The notes: generated from the sequence alone by a model not told the origin. 64,000 nucleotides of DNA from Nonlabens xylanidelens (GCF_002934445.1 NZ_PTJE01000004.1:62001-126000); one strand, 5' to 3'; counted from the stretch's first letter, positions 9,367 to 18,832 are shown. Translations and numbers: made by a program.

Positions 9367-10006
9367 AGAAGGAAGTAAAATAATCTTAATTGCATTTCTA
9401 TTAACTACTGCAATAATGAGCGCTATATGGCTTGTAAGTATGCCACAATGGTTACAAATAGCCCTATCTGTATTTACTATTGGATTCTTATTTATAATTC
9501 TACAATTTTTTAGAAACCCTAAAAGAAATACAGAATTGAATGACAAAACGATAGTTTCTCCAGTAGATGGAAAAGTGGTTGTTATAGAAAAAGTTACCGA
9601 TAATGAATACTTCAAAGGAGAACGATTAATGATTTCTGTGTTTATGTCGCCTATAAATGTTCATGTTACCAGATACCCTATTTCTGGTCAGGTAGCCTAC
9701 AGTAAATACCACCCTGGTAAATATCTAGTAGCATGGCACCCTAAAGCAAGTGAAGAAAACGAAAGAACGACTGTAGTTATAAATCACAAAAATCAAATAC
9801 AAGTAATGTATCGCCAGATAGCAGGCGCACTTGCAAAACGTATTGTAAATTATGCACAAGAAAACGAGCAAATTGTACAAGGAAGCGATAGTGGTTTTAT
9901 AAAATTCGGTAGTCGTGTGGATGTTTATTTACCTATAGACACTCCAGTAACCGTAAAACTGAATGAAAAAGTAAAAGGAGGAGAAACTGTACTGGCTACA
10001 TTTTAA
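9356..10006 (+). CDS. psd: Phosphatidylserine decarboxylase proenzyme
   Basis: Decarboxylates phosphatidylserine to phosphatidylethanolamine. The 216-residue protein belongs to the short Psd class. It has two N-terminal membrane segments, a VSPVDGKVVVIE core motif, NVHVTRYPISG, and the self-cleavage site in FIKFGSRVDVYLP, where the Ser of GS becomes the pyruvoyl cofactor. The start overlaps the end of cdsA. An ACBP gene abuts it downstream with no gap. Confidence 0.93.
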   Translation: MFHKEGSKIILIAFLLTTAIMSAIWLVSMPQWLQIALSVFTIGFLFIILQFFRNPKRNTELNDKTIVSPVDGKVVVIEKVTDNEYFKGERLMISVFMSPINVHVTRYPISGQVAYSKYHPGKYLVAWHPKASEENERTTVVINHKNQIQVMYRQIAGALAKRIVNYAQENEQIVQGSDSGFIKFGSRVDVYLPIDTPVTVKLNEKVKGGETVLATF

Positions 10007-10285
10007 ATGACAGAAAAAGATATAGACATAGCTTTTAATAAGGCGTTTGACAAGGCATCCACTGAAGAACAATCTCTAGTGCCACCAGACTTGCAATTAC
10101 ATCTATACGCCTATTATAAGCGCGCGATAGACGAACCTTATGTTAACAATCGTAGCTTTGAATCTAACGACCTGAGAAGCGCATTTAAGATGAACGCACT
10201 TATACAAGTGCAATCTCTTACTAAAACCGAAGCTAAGAGAAAATACATAGAGATAATTGAAAAATTATATCCTAAACCTTGGTAA
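10007..10285 (+). CDS. Acyl-CoA-binding protein
   Basis: Small (92 residues) four-helix carrier of long-chain acyl-CoA esters. The conserved ACBP pattern is present: DLQLHLYAYYKRA in helix 2, SLTKTEAKRKYIEIIEKL in helix 4. The middle motif, usually KWDAW, is replaced by AFKMNAL, so this is a divergent member as in other Bacteroidota. It directly follows psd, which fits a role in supplying acyl chains for phospholipid synthesis. A strong hairpin lies 30 bases downstream. Confidence 0.85.
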   Translation: MTEKDIDIAFNKAFDKASTEEQSLVPPDLQLHLYAYYKRAIDEPYVNNRSFESNDLRSAFKMNALIQVQSLTKTEAKRKYIEIIEKLYPKPW

Positions 10286-10314
10286 AGAAATCATCATTCT
10301 CACCACACAGAATC

Positions 10315-10360
10315 AACTAAAAACCCTCAAAAGAATAATTTCTTTTGAGGGTTTTTAGTT
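10315..10360. terminator. Bidirectional intrinsic terminator
   Basis: A perfect 20-bp stem (AACTAAAAACCCTCAAAAGA and its complement) with a 6-base loop lies between convergent genes. A-rich and T-rich flanks within the stem let it serve both strands. Confidence 0.85.
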
Positions 10361-10377
10361 AAAAGAGGTGCAGGCAA

Positions 10378-10470
10378 TTACTCTTTTTTTCTAAGAATAT
10401 AGATAGCAAGTATTGTTAAACACAATACTGCAGCACCTAAAACAACAACTATAGTTACAAATGGATTCAT
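10378..10470 (-). CDS. Small single-pass membrane protein (30 aa)
   Basis: The predicted peptide starts MNPFVTIVVVLGAAVLC and ends in ILRKKE: one hydrophobic helix of about 22 residues with a short basic tail, suggesting a cytoplasmic C-terminus by the positive-inside rule. It follows another tiny membrane protein by 3 bases, and both follow valS on the same strand. Coding status rests on hydrophobic pattern, tandem arrangement and placement before a terminator. It resembles no family I can name. Confidence 0.55.
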   Translation of the reverse strand: MNPFVTIVVVLGAAVLCLTILAIYILRKKE

Positions 10471-10473
10471 ATA

Positions 10474-10590
10474 TTATTTTCTTTTATTGAGTAAATAAGT
10501 CATATACCTCATTACTATTACCACTAGTATAACAACAAAAAGTATCGCGCCACCTAATATAAATAAAGCTTTAGTATCTACAGTGTCCAT
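10474..10590 (-). CDS. Small single-pass membrane protein (38 aa)
   Basis: The peptide has MDTVDTKALF, then a hydrophobic stretch (ILGGAILFVVILVVIVM) and a basic tail ending LLNKRK. It begins 5 bases after the valS stop and is followed by a second small membrane protein, so it is probably the end of the valS transcript. No known family is recognised; small subunits of respiratory or transport complexes look similar, but nothing here links it to one. Confidence 0.55.
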   Translation of the reverse strand: MDTVDTKALFILGGAILFVVILVVIVMRYMTYLLNKRK

Positions 10591-10595
10591 ATAAA

Positions 10596-13226
10596 TTACT
10601 TTAAGGCATTTATACTCGCTTCGATGGTCTCGATTTTAGCAAGAGTATCTGCTTCTTTTTTCTTTTCTATTGCAACTACTTGCTCTGGAGCACTACTTAC
10701 AAAACGCTCATTACTTAACTTCTTTTGCACACCAATTAAAAAGCCTTTAGCTCTTTTAAGCTCTCCTTCCAGTTTAACTAATTCTGCAGCTACGTCTATG
10801 TTTCCTTCTAACGGTATAAAATACTCATTAGATTTTACACGATAACTTGCAGCACCAGACAACTGTTCTGTAATCACCTCAACACTTGAAACATTACCCA
10901 TTTTTTGAATTAACGGATTATAAGCTGTATCAAGGTTTTCGTTATTAATTGTTTTTAATTCAATTTCATTTTTAAAGGCAATTTGCTTCTCTTTACGTAC
11001 AGTTCTAATACCAGATATCACATCTTGCACCAGTACAAAGTCAGATAACAAAGCAGTGTCAACATCACCTCCTTTAGGCCATGTATTAATACATAAGGCA
11101 TCTTCTACCTTACGTTCTGAAATAGTTTGCCATATCTCTTCTGTAATAAATGGAGTAAACGGATGCATCAATCGCAAATTATCTTCAAAAAGCTCGATAA
11201 CCTCAGCGAGTGTTTTTGCATCTATCGGTTTTTGATATTCTGGTTTAATGATCTCTAATAACCAACCACAAAAATCGTCATAGATTAATTTGTACGATGT
11301 CATTAACACATCACTAATTCTATACTTAGAGTAATGATCTTCTATTAAAGCAAGAGTTTCATTAAAACGACTTCTATACCATGCTATTGCTTGTGCGCTA
11401 TGCGCTGGTTGTGCAATTGAGTTATCAACTTCCCACATTTGGGTAAGTTTAAATGCATTCCACATTTTATTTACAAAACCTTTTCCTTGCTGACAAAGAT
11501 CTTCATCAAACATAATGTCATTTCCTGCAGCTGCACTTAAAAGCAATCCTACACGCACACCATCTGCACCATATTGTTCTAGCAAGCCTAGTGCATCGGG
11601 AGAATTACCTAAAGATTTTGACATCTTGCGGCGCTGTTTATCTCTTACTAATCCTGTAAGATAAACTTTATCAAATGGCTTCTCATCTCTTAATTCATAA
11701 CCAGCAACTATCATTCTAGCTACCCAAAAGAAAAGAATATCTGGACCAGTTACTAGATCACGAGTAGGATAATAATAATTAATCTCCTCATTTTCTGGTT
11801 CAAGAACACCATTAAATACACTTATAGGCCATAACCAACTAGAGAACCAAGTATCAAGAACGTCGTTTTCCTGACGTAGATCTTCTGCTTTCAGGTTATC
11901 GTTATTAGTTCGCTTTCGCGAAAGCGTAACAGCCTCTTCTATACTATTTGCAACAACAAAGTCATCCTTTCCATCACCAAAGTAATAAGCCGGTATGCGC
12001 TGTCCCCACATTAATTGTCTAGAGATATTCCAATCGCGCACATTCTCCATCCAGTGGAAATACGTACTCTTAAATTTAGGAGGCAATAATTCTACTATAT
12101 CTTCCTTAACTGCTTTTATAGCTGGTTGAGCAAGGTCTTCCATTTTAAGGAACCACTGGTCTGATAGACGTGGTTCTATTACTGCCTTAGTACGCTCACT
12201 AGTTCCTACTTTATGTATGTGATCTTCTTTCTTTATCAAGAAACCTTTTTCTTCTAGCTCAGTAGAGATTTCCTTACGCACTACAAAACGATCTTTACCT
12301 TCATAGTGAAGACCAAAACTGTTTAAAGTTGCGTCTGCATTAAAGATATCTATTACTTCTAGATTATGCGTCTCTCCTATTTTCTTATCATTTTCATCAT
12401 GCGCAGGAGTGATTTTTAACGCTCCTGTACCGAATTCCATATCTACATAAGAGTCTGCTATAACTGGTATCTCACGATTTACGATAGGTACAATAACAGT
12501 TTTACCTATTAAATCTGTGTAACGCTCATCTTCTGGATGCACACAAATAGCTGCGTCTCCTAAAATAGTTTCAGGACGTGTAGTTGCAATACTTACAAAA
12601 CCTTCACTTCCTTTAATTTGATATTTTAAATGATACAAGTGTCCGTTACGTTCTTCGTAAATAACCTCTTCATCACTAAGAGTTGTTTTTGCTTCTGGAT
12701 CCCAGTTAACCATACGGTAACCACGATAAATCAGTCCTTTATTATAAAGATCAATAAATACCTTTATGACAGATGCAGACATATCGTCATCTAGAGTAAA
12801 TTTAGTACGAGACCAGTCACAACTAGCACCTAGTTTTTTAAGTTGCTCCAGGATAATACCTCCATATTCATCTGTCCAGTCCCAAGCGTGTTTTAAAAAC
12901 TCTTCTCTAGACAAGTCATTTTTATCAATTCCTTGTTCTTTAAGTTTCTTAACTACCTTAGCCTCTGTCGCGATAGAAGCATGATCTGTTCCAGGAACCC
13001 AACATGCATTGTAACCTTTTAAACGAGCACGACGTATCAATACATCTTGAATAGTATTATTCAACATGTGGCCCATGTGCAAGACTCCTGTCACATTAGG
13101 TGGTGGGATTACAATGGTGTAACTTTCTCTCTCGTCTGGTACAGATTTAAAGAAATCGTTATCCATCCAGAATTTATACCACTTCTCTTCAGTAGTTTTA
13201 GAATCGTATTTAGATGCTAAGGACAT
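10596..13226 (-). CDS. valS: Valyl-tRNA synthetase
   Basis: Charges tRNA-Val and edits threonine. The 876-residue class I enzyme has the HIGH-type motif as HMGHM in the N-terminal PPPNVTGVLHMGHM segment, the KMSKS loop as RRKMSKSLGNSP, editing domain sequences in between, and a C-terminal coiled coil rich in Lys and Glu. It is full length. A palindrome copy at 11911 encodes LSRKRT in a surface region. Two tiny membrane-protein genes follow on the same strand. Confidence 0.97.
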   Translation of the reverse strand: MSLASKYDSKTTEEKWYKFWMDNDFFKSVPDERESYTIVIPPPNVTGVLHMGHMLNNTIQDVLIRRARLKGYNACWVPGTDHASIATEAKVVKKLKEQGIDKNDLSREEFLKHAWDWTDEYGGIILEQLKKLGASCDWSRTKFTLDDDMSASVIKVFIDLYNKGLIYRGYRMVNWDPEAKTTLSDEEVIYEERNGHLYHLKYQIKGSEGFVSIATTRPETILGDAAICVHPEDERYTDLIGKTVIVPIVNREIPVIADSYVDMEFGTGALKITPAHDENDKKIGETHNLEVIDIFNADATLNSFGLHYEGKDRFVVRKEISTELEEKGFLIKKEDHIHKVGTSERTKAVIEPRLSDQWFLKMEDLAQPAIKAVKEDIVELLPPKFKSTYFHWMENVRDWNISRQLMWGQRIPAYYFGDGKDDFVVANSIEEAVTLSRKRTNNDNLKAEDLRQENDVLDTWFSSWLWPISVFNGVLEPENEEINYYYPTRDLVTGPDILFFWVARMIVAGYELRDEKPFDKVYLTGLVRDKQRRKMSKSLGNSPDALGLLEQYGADGVRVGLLLSAAAGNDIMFDEDLCQQGKGFVNKMWNAFKLTQMWEVDNSIAQPAHSAQAIAWYRSRFNETLALIEDHYSKYRISDVLMTSYKLIYDDFCGWLLEIIKPEYQKPIDAKTLAEVIELFEDNLRLMHPFTPFITEEIWQTISERKVEDALCINTWPKGGDVDTALLSDFVLVQDVISGIRTVRKEKQIAFKNEIELKTINNENLDTAYNPLIQKMGNVSSVEVITEQLSGAASYRVKSNEYFIPLEGNIDVAAELVKLEGELKRAKGFLIGVQKKLSNERFVSSAPEQVVAIEKKKEADTLAKIETIEASINALK
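11911..11926. repeat. Iterated palindrome copy 3
   Basis: Exact copy inside valS, read as LSRKR in the protein. Confidence 0.95.
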
Positions 13227-13339
13227 GTTTGGCTTAGTTTTTGAATTTACAACGACAAAAGTACTATTAACTTAAAAATTACACGCCATTAACGGCCACT
13301 TTAAGCTCGATAGTTTACTTTTATTAACTTAAATAAATA

Positions 13340-13750
13340 ATGATGAAAAATTTACTACTTATTTTCTTGTTTACAGGACTCGTTTCTACAAGTATGCAAG
13401 CACAAGATAGTACAACTTTAGACCCTATGACTACCGTAGAATTTGAAACTTCTACTATTGATTATGGAAAAGTTGAAAAAGGAAGTGATGGTGTCAGAAC
13501 TTTTACTTTTAAAAATACTGGTGAGAACCCATTGAAGATATATAAAATATACTCTTCATGTAGTTGTGACATTTTATCAAAGCCAGAAGAACCTATTGCA
13601 CAAGGCATGACAGGTGAAATAGTTGTAAAATACGACACTAAAAAGGTAGGTCCTATTGTAAAGACCATCACGGCTTATGCTAATATTGAAAAAAAATTGA
13701 TCCCTTTGCGATTAAAAGGTGAAGTATTACCAGCTAAGGAAGAAGAATAA
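13340..13750 (+). CDS. DUF1573-domain secreted protein
   Basis: The 136-residue protein carries a Sec signal (MKNLLLIFLFTGLVSTSMQA) and a single Ig-like DUF1573 domain: FETSTIDYGKVEKGS, then FTFKNTGENPLKIYKIYSSC and later EIVVKYDTKKVGPI. Such proteins are abundant and periplasmic or surface-exposed in Bacteroidota; their role is unknown. Two Cys residues in SSCSC are typical of this domain. It is convergent with the protease gene, with a 5-base gap. Confidence 0.85.
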   Translation: MMKNLLLIFLFTGLVSTSMQAQDSTTLDPMTTVEFETSTIDYGKVEKGSDGVRTFTFKNTGENPLKIYKIYSSCSCDILSKPEEPIAQGMTGEIVVKYDTKKVGPIVKTITAYANIEKKLIPLRLKGEVLPAKEEE

Positions 13751-13755
13751 TTTAA

Positions 13756-15078
13756 TTAACGGATTAATGGAACATTTATAATCTTTACATTAAATACCAT
13801 TTCTCCTCTTTTTAATTTTATTTTCAACTTCTTATAAGGATTTTTATAAAACAGTTCACTGACATTATTTACAGTGAGCTGTTTTTTTTGTCGCCCATTA
13901 ACAGAAATAATTTGATCTCCTATTTGAATGCCAGCTTTATGAGCAGGAGAGCCTTCTCGCAAATAGTCTACATATATTTTAGGGACGTATTGATAAGTCA
14001 TTCTAGTCTTAGAAGTAAGCGTTATCTGACTACTAGAACCATCTACGTTTCTGTTTGTAAAATCTCTATCTAAATGTGTGAATAATTCTAACTCGCCTTT
14101 CTTAACACCTAGTCCGGTCATATTGTAATAAAAACCTTCTTCAAAACTATTATTAGGTTTCATACTGATTTTACCCTTGGGATAATCGATCACCACGTCA
14201 AATCTTCTTAACACCTCTCCTCCTAAGCTACCATCATGAGAGGTATTTGCTTTTTCTGTACTTTGATACTTTTTAAAAGGATAGGAAACGGCCACATTTT
14301 TTAAAGTAGAATTGAATAAATGAACCGCATTTACTTTAGTCCTTAACCCAAAAATCTCTCCATTTATACCAAAACCTAAATAGTCTTCAAAACTATTCTC
14401 AATAGTCATCGCATCATCTATGTCGTCAAAAATCCATAAAGCATCGCCACTTCCTGAATCCAGAAGTAGTTTAAAATCGCCTTTTACTAACCTATTATCT
14501 AATTCTAGATTGACAAACAACCTACTATTATAAGTAGTAACATTAAACTGCTTTGCTTTTCTCAATGAAAATGGAAGATCTTCAAAGTTCTCATATATCT
14601 TTAAATAACTACTTTCATAATCTATATGTGTAACAAAATTCTCAAGAAAATTAACTCCCAGAATTCCATGTATTTCTACATCTAACTTTGGTGATATATC
14701 TATCTCGCTATCGCTTAGAACAAGAACATCTGCATGAGTATCGCTTATAAAATCGCCTATTTCTATTTTATTCCCTCTAGAATAATAAGCACTCAACGCC
14801 TCATTACTACCATAACCATTTACTGAGATATACTTACCTTCCTTAATACTAAGAGAGTCTATACCTTTTAAATTAAAAATAATAGTTCTTGCTGCACCAG
14901 TGTCTAGCATGAAGTTAAACTCTACATCATTAACTGTTACTGGCAGTACGATTAAATTAGAATATTGATCAAAAGCAATCTTATCCTTTTTTATATTCTT
15001 ATTAAATACAAAACCTTCTTGAGCAGTTGCACTACACAAACAGAAAATCAAAGAAAATAAAAGAACCGCGTTTTTCAT
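13756..15078 (-). CDS. Retropepsin-like aspartyl protease with C-terminal PDZ domain
   Basis: Starts MKNAVLLFSLIFCLCSATAQ, a signal peptide, so it is exported. Two aspartyl motifs are seen: MLDTGAARTIIF near residue 55 and LLDSGSGDALW near 205, giving a full two-lobe arrangement in one chain. The last 80 residues form a PDZ domain with EGSPAHKAGIQIGDQIISVNG. Bacteroidota carry many such proteins; substrates are unknown. The start at 15078 is an ATG; a TTG two codons upstream is less likely. Confidence 0.82.
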   Translation of the reverse strand: MKNAVLLFSLIFCLCSATAQEGFVFNKNIKKDKIAFDQYSNLIVLPVTVNDVEFNFMLDTGAARTIIFNLKGIDSLSIKEGKYISVNGYGSNEALSAYYSRGNKIEIGDFISDTHADVLVLSDSEIDISPKLDVEIHGILGVNFLENFVTHIDYESSYLKIYENFEDLPFSLRKAKQFNVTTYNSRLFVNLELDNRLVKGDFKLLLDSGSGDALWIFDDIDDAMTIENSFEDYLGFGINGEIFGLRTKVNAVHLFNSTLKNVAVSYPFKKYQSTEKANTSHDGSLGGEVLRRFDVVIDYPKGKISMKPNNSFEEGFYYNMTGLGVKKGELELFTHLDRDFTNRNVDGSSSQITLTSKTRMTYQYVPKIYVDYLREGSPAHKAGIQIGDQIISVNGRQKKQLTVNNVSELFYKNPYKKLKIKLKRGEMVFNVKIINVPLIR

Positions 15079-15109
15079 GAACAATAAATATAAGGTTTAG
15101 TCAAAGTCT

Positions 15110-15140
15110 TTTGAGCATCCTTACTCAAGTAGTACATTTG
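15110..15140 (+). promoter_or_regulatory. Promoter of the aminotransferase-murB operon
   Basis: TTTG at 15110-15113, a 19-base spacer, and TACATTTG at 15133-15140 match the Bacteroidota -33/-7 consensus in full. The ATG at 15159 is 18 bases downstream of the -7 element. Confidence 0.7.
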
Positions 15141-15158
15141 TAGTAATAAAAATAAGTT

Positions 15159-16349
15159 ATGCCAAAGATTTCTGAAAAAGGGCTTAAAATGCCTTCTTCC
15201 CCTGTTAGAAAATTAGTTCCTTATGCCGAAGCTGCAAAAGCTAGAGGTGTTCACATCTATCAACTTAACATAGGTCAACCAGATATTAAAACGCCAGAAC
15301 AAGCAATTAATGCTGTTAAAGATACTGATATGACTGTTCTTGCATACAGCCACAGTGCAGGAAACCAATCTTACAGAGATAAACTGGCGGTACATTACAA
15401 TAAAATAGGCATGAATCTAACTGATGAAAACATAATAGTCTCTACTGGTGGTAGTGAGGCGTTAATGTTTGCCATGGGTAGTATTTGTGATAATGGAGAC
15501 GAGGTTATTATACCTGAGCCATTTTATGCAAATTACAACGGTTTTGCAACAGCAAGCGGTGTTACTGTAAAACCTATCTCAACAACCATTGAAAACAACT
15601 TTGCTTTACCTGCAATAAGCGAGTTTGAAAAACTGATTACTGATAAAACTAAGGCTATTCTTATATGTAACCCAGGAAATCCAACTGGTTATTTATACAC
15701 TCAAGAAGAAATGGATCAATTAACTGCTCTAGTTAAAAAACACGATCTTTTCCTTTTATCTGACGAGGTTTATAGAGAATTTGCCTATGACGGCCGTAAA
15801 CATCTCTCAGTAATGAACATTACTGGTCTAGAAGAACATGCCATCATGATAGATTCTGTATCAAAAAGATATAGTATGTGCGGTGCACGTATAGGTTGCA
15901 TGGTCTCAAAAAATAAAGAAGTAATGGCTACCGCAATGAAATTTGCACAAGCTAGATTAAGCCCTCCTACATTTGCACAAATAGCTGCAGAGGCTGCTTT
16001 AGAAACAAAACAAGAATACTTTGACGAGGTTATAGGAGAATACATAGAGCGTCGCGACGTTCTCATCGACGGTCTTAAGAAAATAGACGGTGTAGAAGTG
16101 GCAAATCCTGGCGGCGCATTTTATTGTGTGGCACAACTTCCTGTAGAGGACACAGACGTTTTTGCACAATGGATGTTAGAAAACTTTGAACTAGATGGCG
16201 AGACCATTATGGTAGCACCTGCAGCTGGTTTTTACAGTACTCCAGGAATGGGAAAAAACCAAATAAGAATAGCTTATGTTCTAGAAAAGGAATCTCTAGA
16301 AAAAGCGGTACGTATCTTAGATCATGCGTTGAAAGCATATAAAGCATGA
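15159..16349 (+). CDS. Class I/II pyridoxal-phosphate aminotransferase
   Basis: A fold type I aminotransferase of the aspartate-aminotransferase group. NPGNPTG binds the substrate carboxylate region, SDEVYREF provides the PLP-contacting Asp and Tyr, and the Schiff-base lysine is K236 in SVSKRYSMCGARIG. The C-terminal Arg for the carboxylate is in NQIRIAYV. Length 396 is normal. The exact amino donor cannot be told from sequence. It overlaps murB by 4 bases (ATGA). Confidence 0.9.
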   Translation: MPKISEKGLKMPSSPVRKLVPYAEAAKARGVHIYQLNIGQPDIKTPEQAINAVKDTDMTVLAYSHSAGNQSYRDKLAVHYNKIGMNLTDENIIVSTGGSEALMFAMGSICDNGDEVIIPEPFYANYNGFATASGVTVKPISTTIENNFALPAISEFEKLITDKTKAILICNPGNPTGYLYTQEEMDQLTALVKKHDLFLLSDEVYREFAYDGRKHLSVMNITGLEEHAIMIDSVSKRYSMCGARIGCMVSKNKEVMATAMKFAQARLSPPTFAQIAAEAALETKQEYFDEVIGEYIERRDVLIDGLKKIDGVEVANPGGAFYCVAQLPVEDTDVFAQWMLENFELDGETIMVAPAAGFYSTPGMGKNQIRIAYVLEKESLEKAVRILDHALKAYKA

Positions 16350-17374
16350 TAGAAATTAAGCATCATTTTTCTTTAAAAAGTTACAATACTTTTGGAATAT
16401 CCGCTTTCGCGAAAGCGTACTCAGCAACAACTACAACGCAACAATTAAAAGAATCTCTAGGTTACTATGTAGGTCAAGATATCTTTTTATTAGGCGGCGG
16501 TAGTAACATGCTACTTATAAACGATATTCAAAAACCAGTAATTCATGTTCTATTAAAAGGAATGGAAGTTACTAGGCGAGAAGAAAATAATGTATTTCTT
16601 AAAGTCATGGCAGGAGAAAACTGGCATGACTTTATACTTTATTGTATAGAAAATAATCTAGCAGGTGTTGAGAATTTATCACTCATTCCTGGTAACGTGG
16701 GCACATCTCCTATTCAGAATATAGGCGCTTATGGTGTAGAACTTAAAGATGTTTTCCATAGCTGTGAAGTAATTGATTTAAAATCGCTAGAAGAAAAAAC
16801 ACTCACTCTAGCCGACTGTAAATTCGGATACAGAGATTCTATATTTAAAAACGACGCTGCTGGTAAATATGTAATTACGTCAGTGACTTTTAAATTAACA
16901 GATCTTAATCAGACTATTGATTATGATTTCAAGATAGGCTATGGCGCTATTAAAGAAGAGTTAGACGGTTTACAAGGCGACCTTACTATTCAAAAAATAT
17001 CACAAGCTGTAATTAATATAAGAAGCAGTAAGTTACCTGATCCTAAAGTATTAGGTAATAGTGGTAGTTTTTTCAAAAATCCAGTTATTAAAAGAACTGT
17101 TTATGAAGACCTTATAAGAATGCATCCTGACATGCCATCTTATCCTCTAGACGAGAATTATGTAAAAGTCCCTGCTGGCTGGCTTATAGACCAGTCTGGT
17201 TTTAAAGGAAAAAGATATGGTGATGCTGGTGTGCATGAAAAACAAGCATTAGTTTTAGTAAATTATGGAGATGCCACCGGTAAAGAAATACTTGATGTTG
17301 CTCATAAAATACAACAACATGTCATGAATCGATACGGCATTAAAATTGATACTGAAGTAAACCTAATCGATTAA
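16346..17374 (+). CDS. murB: UDP-N-acetylenolpyruvoylglucosamine reductase
   Basis: NADPH- and FAD-dependent step to UDP-MurNAc in peptidoglycan synthesis. At 342 residues it is the type I (E. coli-like) form. FAD-binding FLLGGGSNMLL, IPGNVGTSPIQNIGAYG, the catalytic Ser in GNSGSFFKNP and Glu in DTEVNLI are all present. A palindrome copy near the N-terminus encodes SAFAKAYS. The start overlaps the aminotransferase gene, so the pair is co-translated. Confidence 0.96.
   Translation: MIEIKHHFSLKSYNTFGISAFAKAYSATTTTQQLKESLGYYVGQDIFLLGGGSNMLLINDIQKPVIHVLLKGMEVTRREENNVFLKVMAGENWHDFILYCIENNLAGVENLSLIPGNVGTSPIQNIGAYGVELKDVFHSCEVIDLKSLEEKTLTLADCKFGYRDSIFKNDAAGKYVITSVTFKLTDLNQTIDYDFKIGYGAIKEELDGLQGDLTIQKISQAVINIRSSKLPDPKVLGNSGSFFKNPVIKRTVYEDLIRMHPDMPSYPLDENYVKVPAGWLIDQSGFKGKRYGDAGVHEKQALVLVNYGDATGKEILDVAHKIQQHVMNRYGIKIDTEVNLID
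16402..16417. repeat. Iterated palindrome copy 4
   Basis: Exact copy inside murB, read as AFAKA. Confidence 0.95.
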
Positions 17375-17448
17375 TAAACTATTAGAATAACTAATAATTG
17401 TATTTATAATTAAACTGTGGTTCTCATTAGAGACTTATAACCATACCT

Positions 17449-17456
17449 TATCTTTG
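17449..17456 (+). promoter_or_regulatory. -7 element of the 69-aa membrane protein gene
   Basis: TATCTTTG fits TAnnTTTG and ends 4 bases before the ATG at 17461, predicting a leaderless transcript. Confidence 0.5.
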
Positions 17457-17460
17457 CATT

Positions 17461-17670
17461 ATGGATTTAAAACTCGTACTTATATCGTTTGTATTATTAG
17501 CTCTTGGATTTGCAGGAATAGCAATAAAAATATGGGGTAAAAAGGATGGTAAATTTGCTGGAACTTGTGCCAGTCAAAGTCCTTTTCTTAACAAAGATGG
17601 TGAAGCATGCAGCATGTGTGGTAAACTACCAGAAGAGCAAGATTGCAAAAACGAAGAGCTAACAGCTTAG
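17461..17670 (+). CDS. Small membrane or secreted protein with Cys motif
   Basis: The 69-residue product has one N-terminal membrane helix (about 5-26, LVLISFVLLALGFAGIAIKI) and a soluble tail with four cysteines arranged as TCAS...ACSMCGK...DCK, which could bind a metal or form disulfides. This is a recognisable flavobacterial conserved family without assigned function. It is followed after 10 bases by a glycosyltransferase and probably shares its transcript. Confidence 0.7.
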   Translation: MDLKLVLISFVLLALGFAGIAIKIWGKKDGKFAGTCASQSPFLNKDGEACSMCGKLPEEQDCKNEELTA

Positions 17671-17680
17671 GCCTTTCTTC

Positions 17681-18790
17681 ATGGAAATAGGTGTATTCTT
17701 CTATGTGTTGACAGGCTTTGCCTTGATCAATATAATTTATTATTTCTTCTATTCAAAAGCCGGTTTTGGTAAAACACCACAACCACAAGGAGATTTAAAA
17801 AATGCTGTTTCAGTAATCGTATGTTCTAAAAACGAACAAGAAAACCTTAAAACACTAGTACCTCAACTATTAGAACAAGATCATCCTAATTTTGAATTAA
17901 TTCTAATTAATGATGCTAGTTATGACGACACTAGAGATGTTATTGAAGATTTCATGTCTCAAGACGCTCGTGTAAAAATGGTAGATGTCGTGAACAATGA
18001 AAGTTTTTGGGGTAATAAAAAATATGCACTTACCCTAGGTATCAAAAAAGCCGTAAACGATCATTTAATATTTATCGATGCAGACTGTACACCTAATAGT
18101 AAGCAATGGCTTTCCCTTATGGCGGTTCATTTATCTGAAGAGAAAAAAATCGTTTTAGGATATGGCGGCTATCAAAAGGTTAAAAATTCACTTCTTAATG
18201 CATTAATAAGATTTGAAACTGGACTGACAGCTATTCAATATTTTAGTTATGCCATGAGTGGTAACCCATATATGGGCGTAGGCCGCAACCTGGCCTATAC
18301 CGCTACTCAATTTTATGATGTAAGTGGCTTTATGAGTCATATGAAAATTATGGGTGGAGATGACGACCTTTTTGTAAATCAAGCAGCGACTAACAAGAAC
18401 ACTATTGTCTCTTTAAATCCAGATTCTTTTACTATTAGTATAGCAAAACAGAGCTGGTCCACCTGGTGGAAACAGAAAAAACGACACATAAATACAGCGA
18501 GTCACTATAAAGGAGCTCATAAATTCTTATTAGGTTTATTTTACATATCTCAAATAGGGTTTGTTATTTCAGCTATTCTAGGATTCGTATTCGGTATTAA
18601 CTGGATGATTATCTTAGGGGTTGTACTATTTAGATATTTGATATTCTGGATAGTGATGGGTAAAGGTTTATCTCGCTTTCGCGAAAGCGATATCATTATC
18701 CTACTTCCTTTTTTAGAATTATTATTAATTTTAAGTCAGCTAGCATTATTTGTTTCAAACATGGTTAATAAACCTAAACAATGGAACTAG
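17681..18790 (+). CDS. Family 2 glycosyltransferase, membrane-bound
   Basis: 369 residues with an N-terminal membrane segment (about 5-22), a GT-A domain and two or three C-terminal membrane helices (from about 285). VSVIVCSKNEQENL in outline, the DAD motif in FIDADCTPN, GGDDDLFVNQ and the QSWSTWWKQKKRH region (like the QxxRW acceptor motif) define family 2. The acceptor is unknown; a processive or lipid-linked transfer is possible. The palindrome at 18674 encodes SRFRESD in the cytoplasmic segment between the last helices. Confidence 0.85.
   Translation: MEIGVFFYVLTGFALINIIYYFFYSKAGFGKTPQPQGDLKNAVSVIVCSKNEQENLKTLVPQLLEQDHPNFELILINDASYDDTRDVIEDFMSQDARVKMVDVVNNESFWGNKKYALTLGIKKAVNDHLIFIDADCTPNSKQWLSLMAVHLSEEKKIVLGYGGYQKVKNSLLNALIRFETGLTAIQYFSYAMSGNPYMGVGRNLAYTATQFYDVSGFMSHMKIMGGDDDLFVNQAATNKNTIVSLNPDSFTISIAKQSWSTWWKQKKRHINTASHYKGAHKFLLGLFYISQIGFVISAILGFVFGINWMIILGVVLFRYLIFWIVMGKGLSRFRESDIIILLPFLELLLILSQLALFVSNMVNKPKQWN
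18674..18689. repeat. Iterated palindrome copy 5
   Basis: Exact copy inside the glycosyltransferase gene, read as RFRES. Confidence 0.95.
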
Positions 18791-18824
18791 TTAGGTATTC
18801 TTATTCAAACGACTACTTTATCAC

Positions 18825-18832
18825 TAACTTTG
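18825..18832 (+). promoter_or_regulatory. -7 element of lipA
   Basis: TAACTTTG fits TAnnTTTG and ends 4 bases before the lipA ATG, again implying a leaderless mRNA. Confidence 0.5.
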
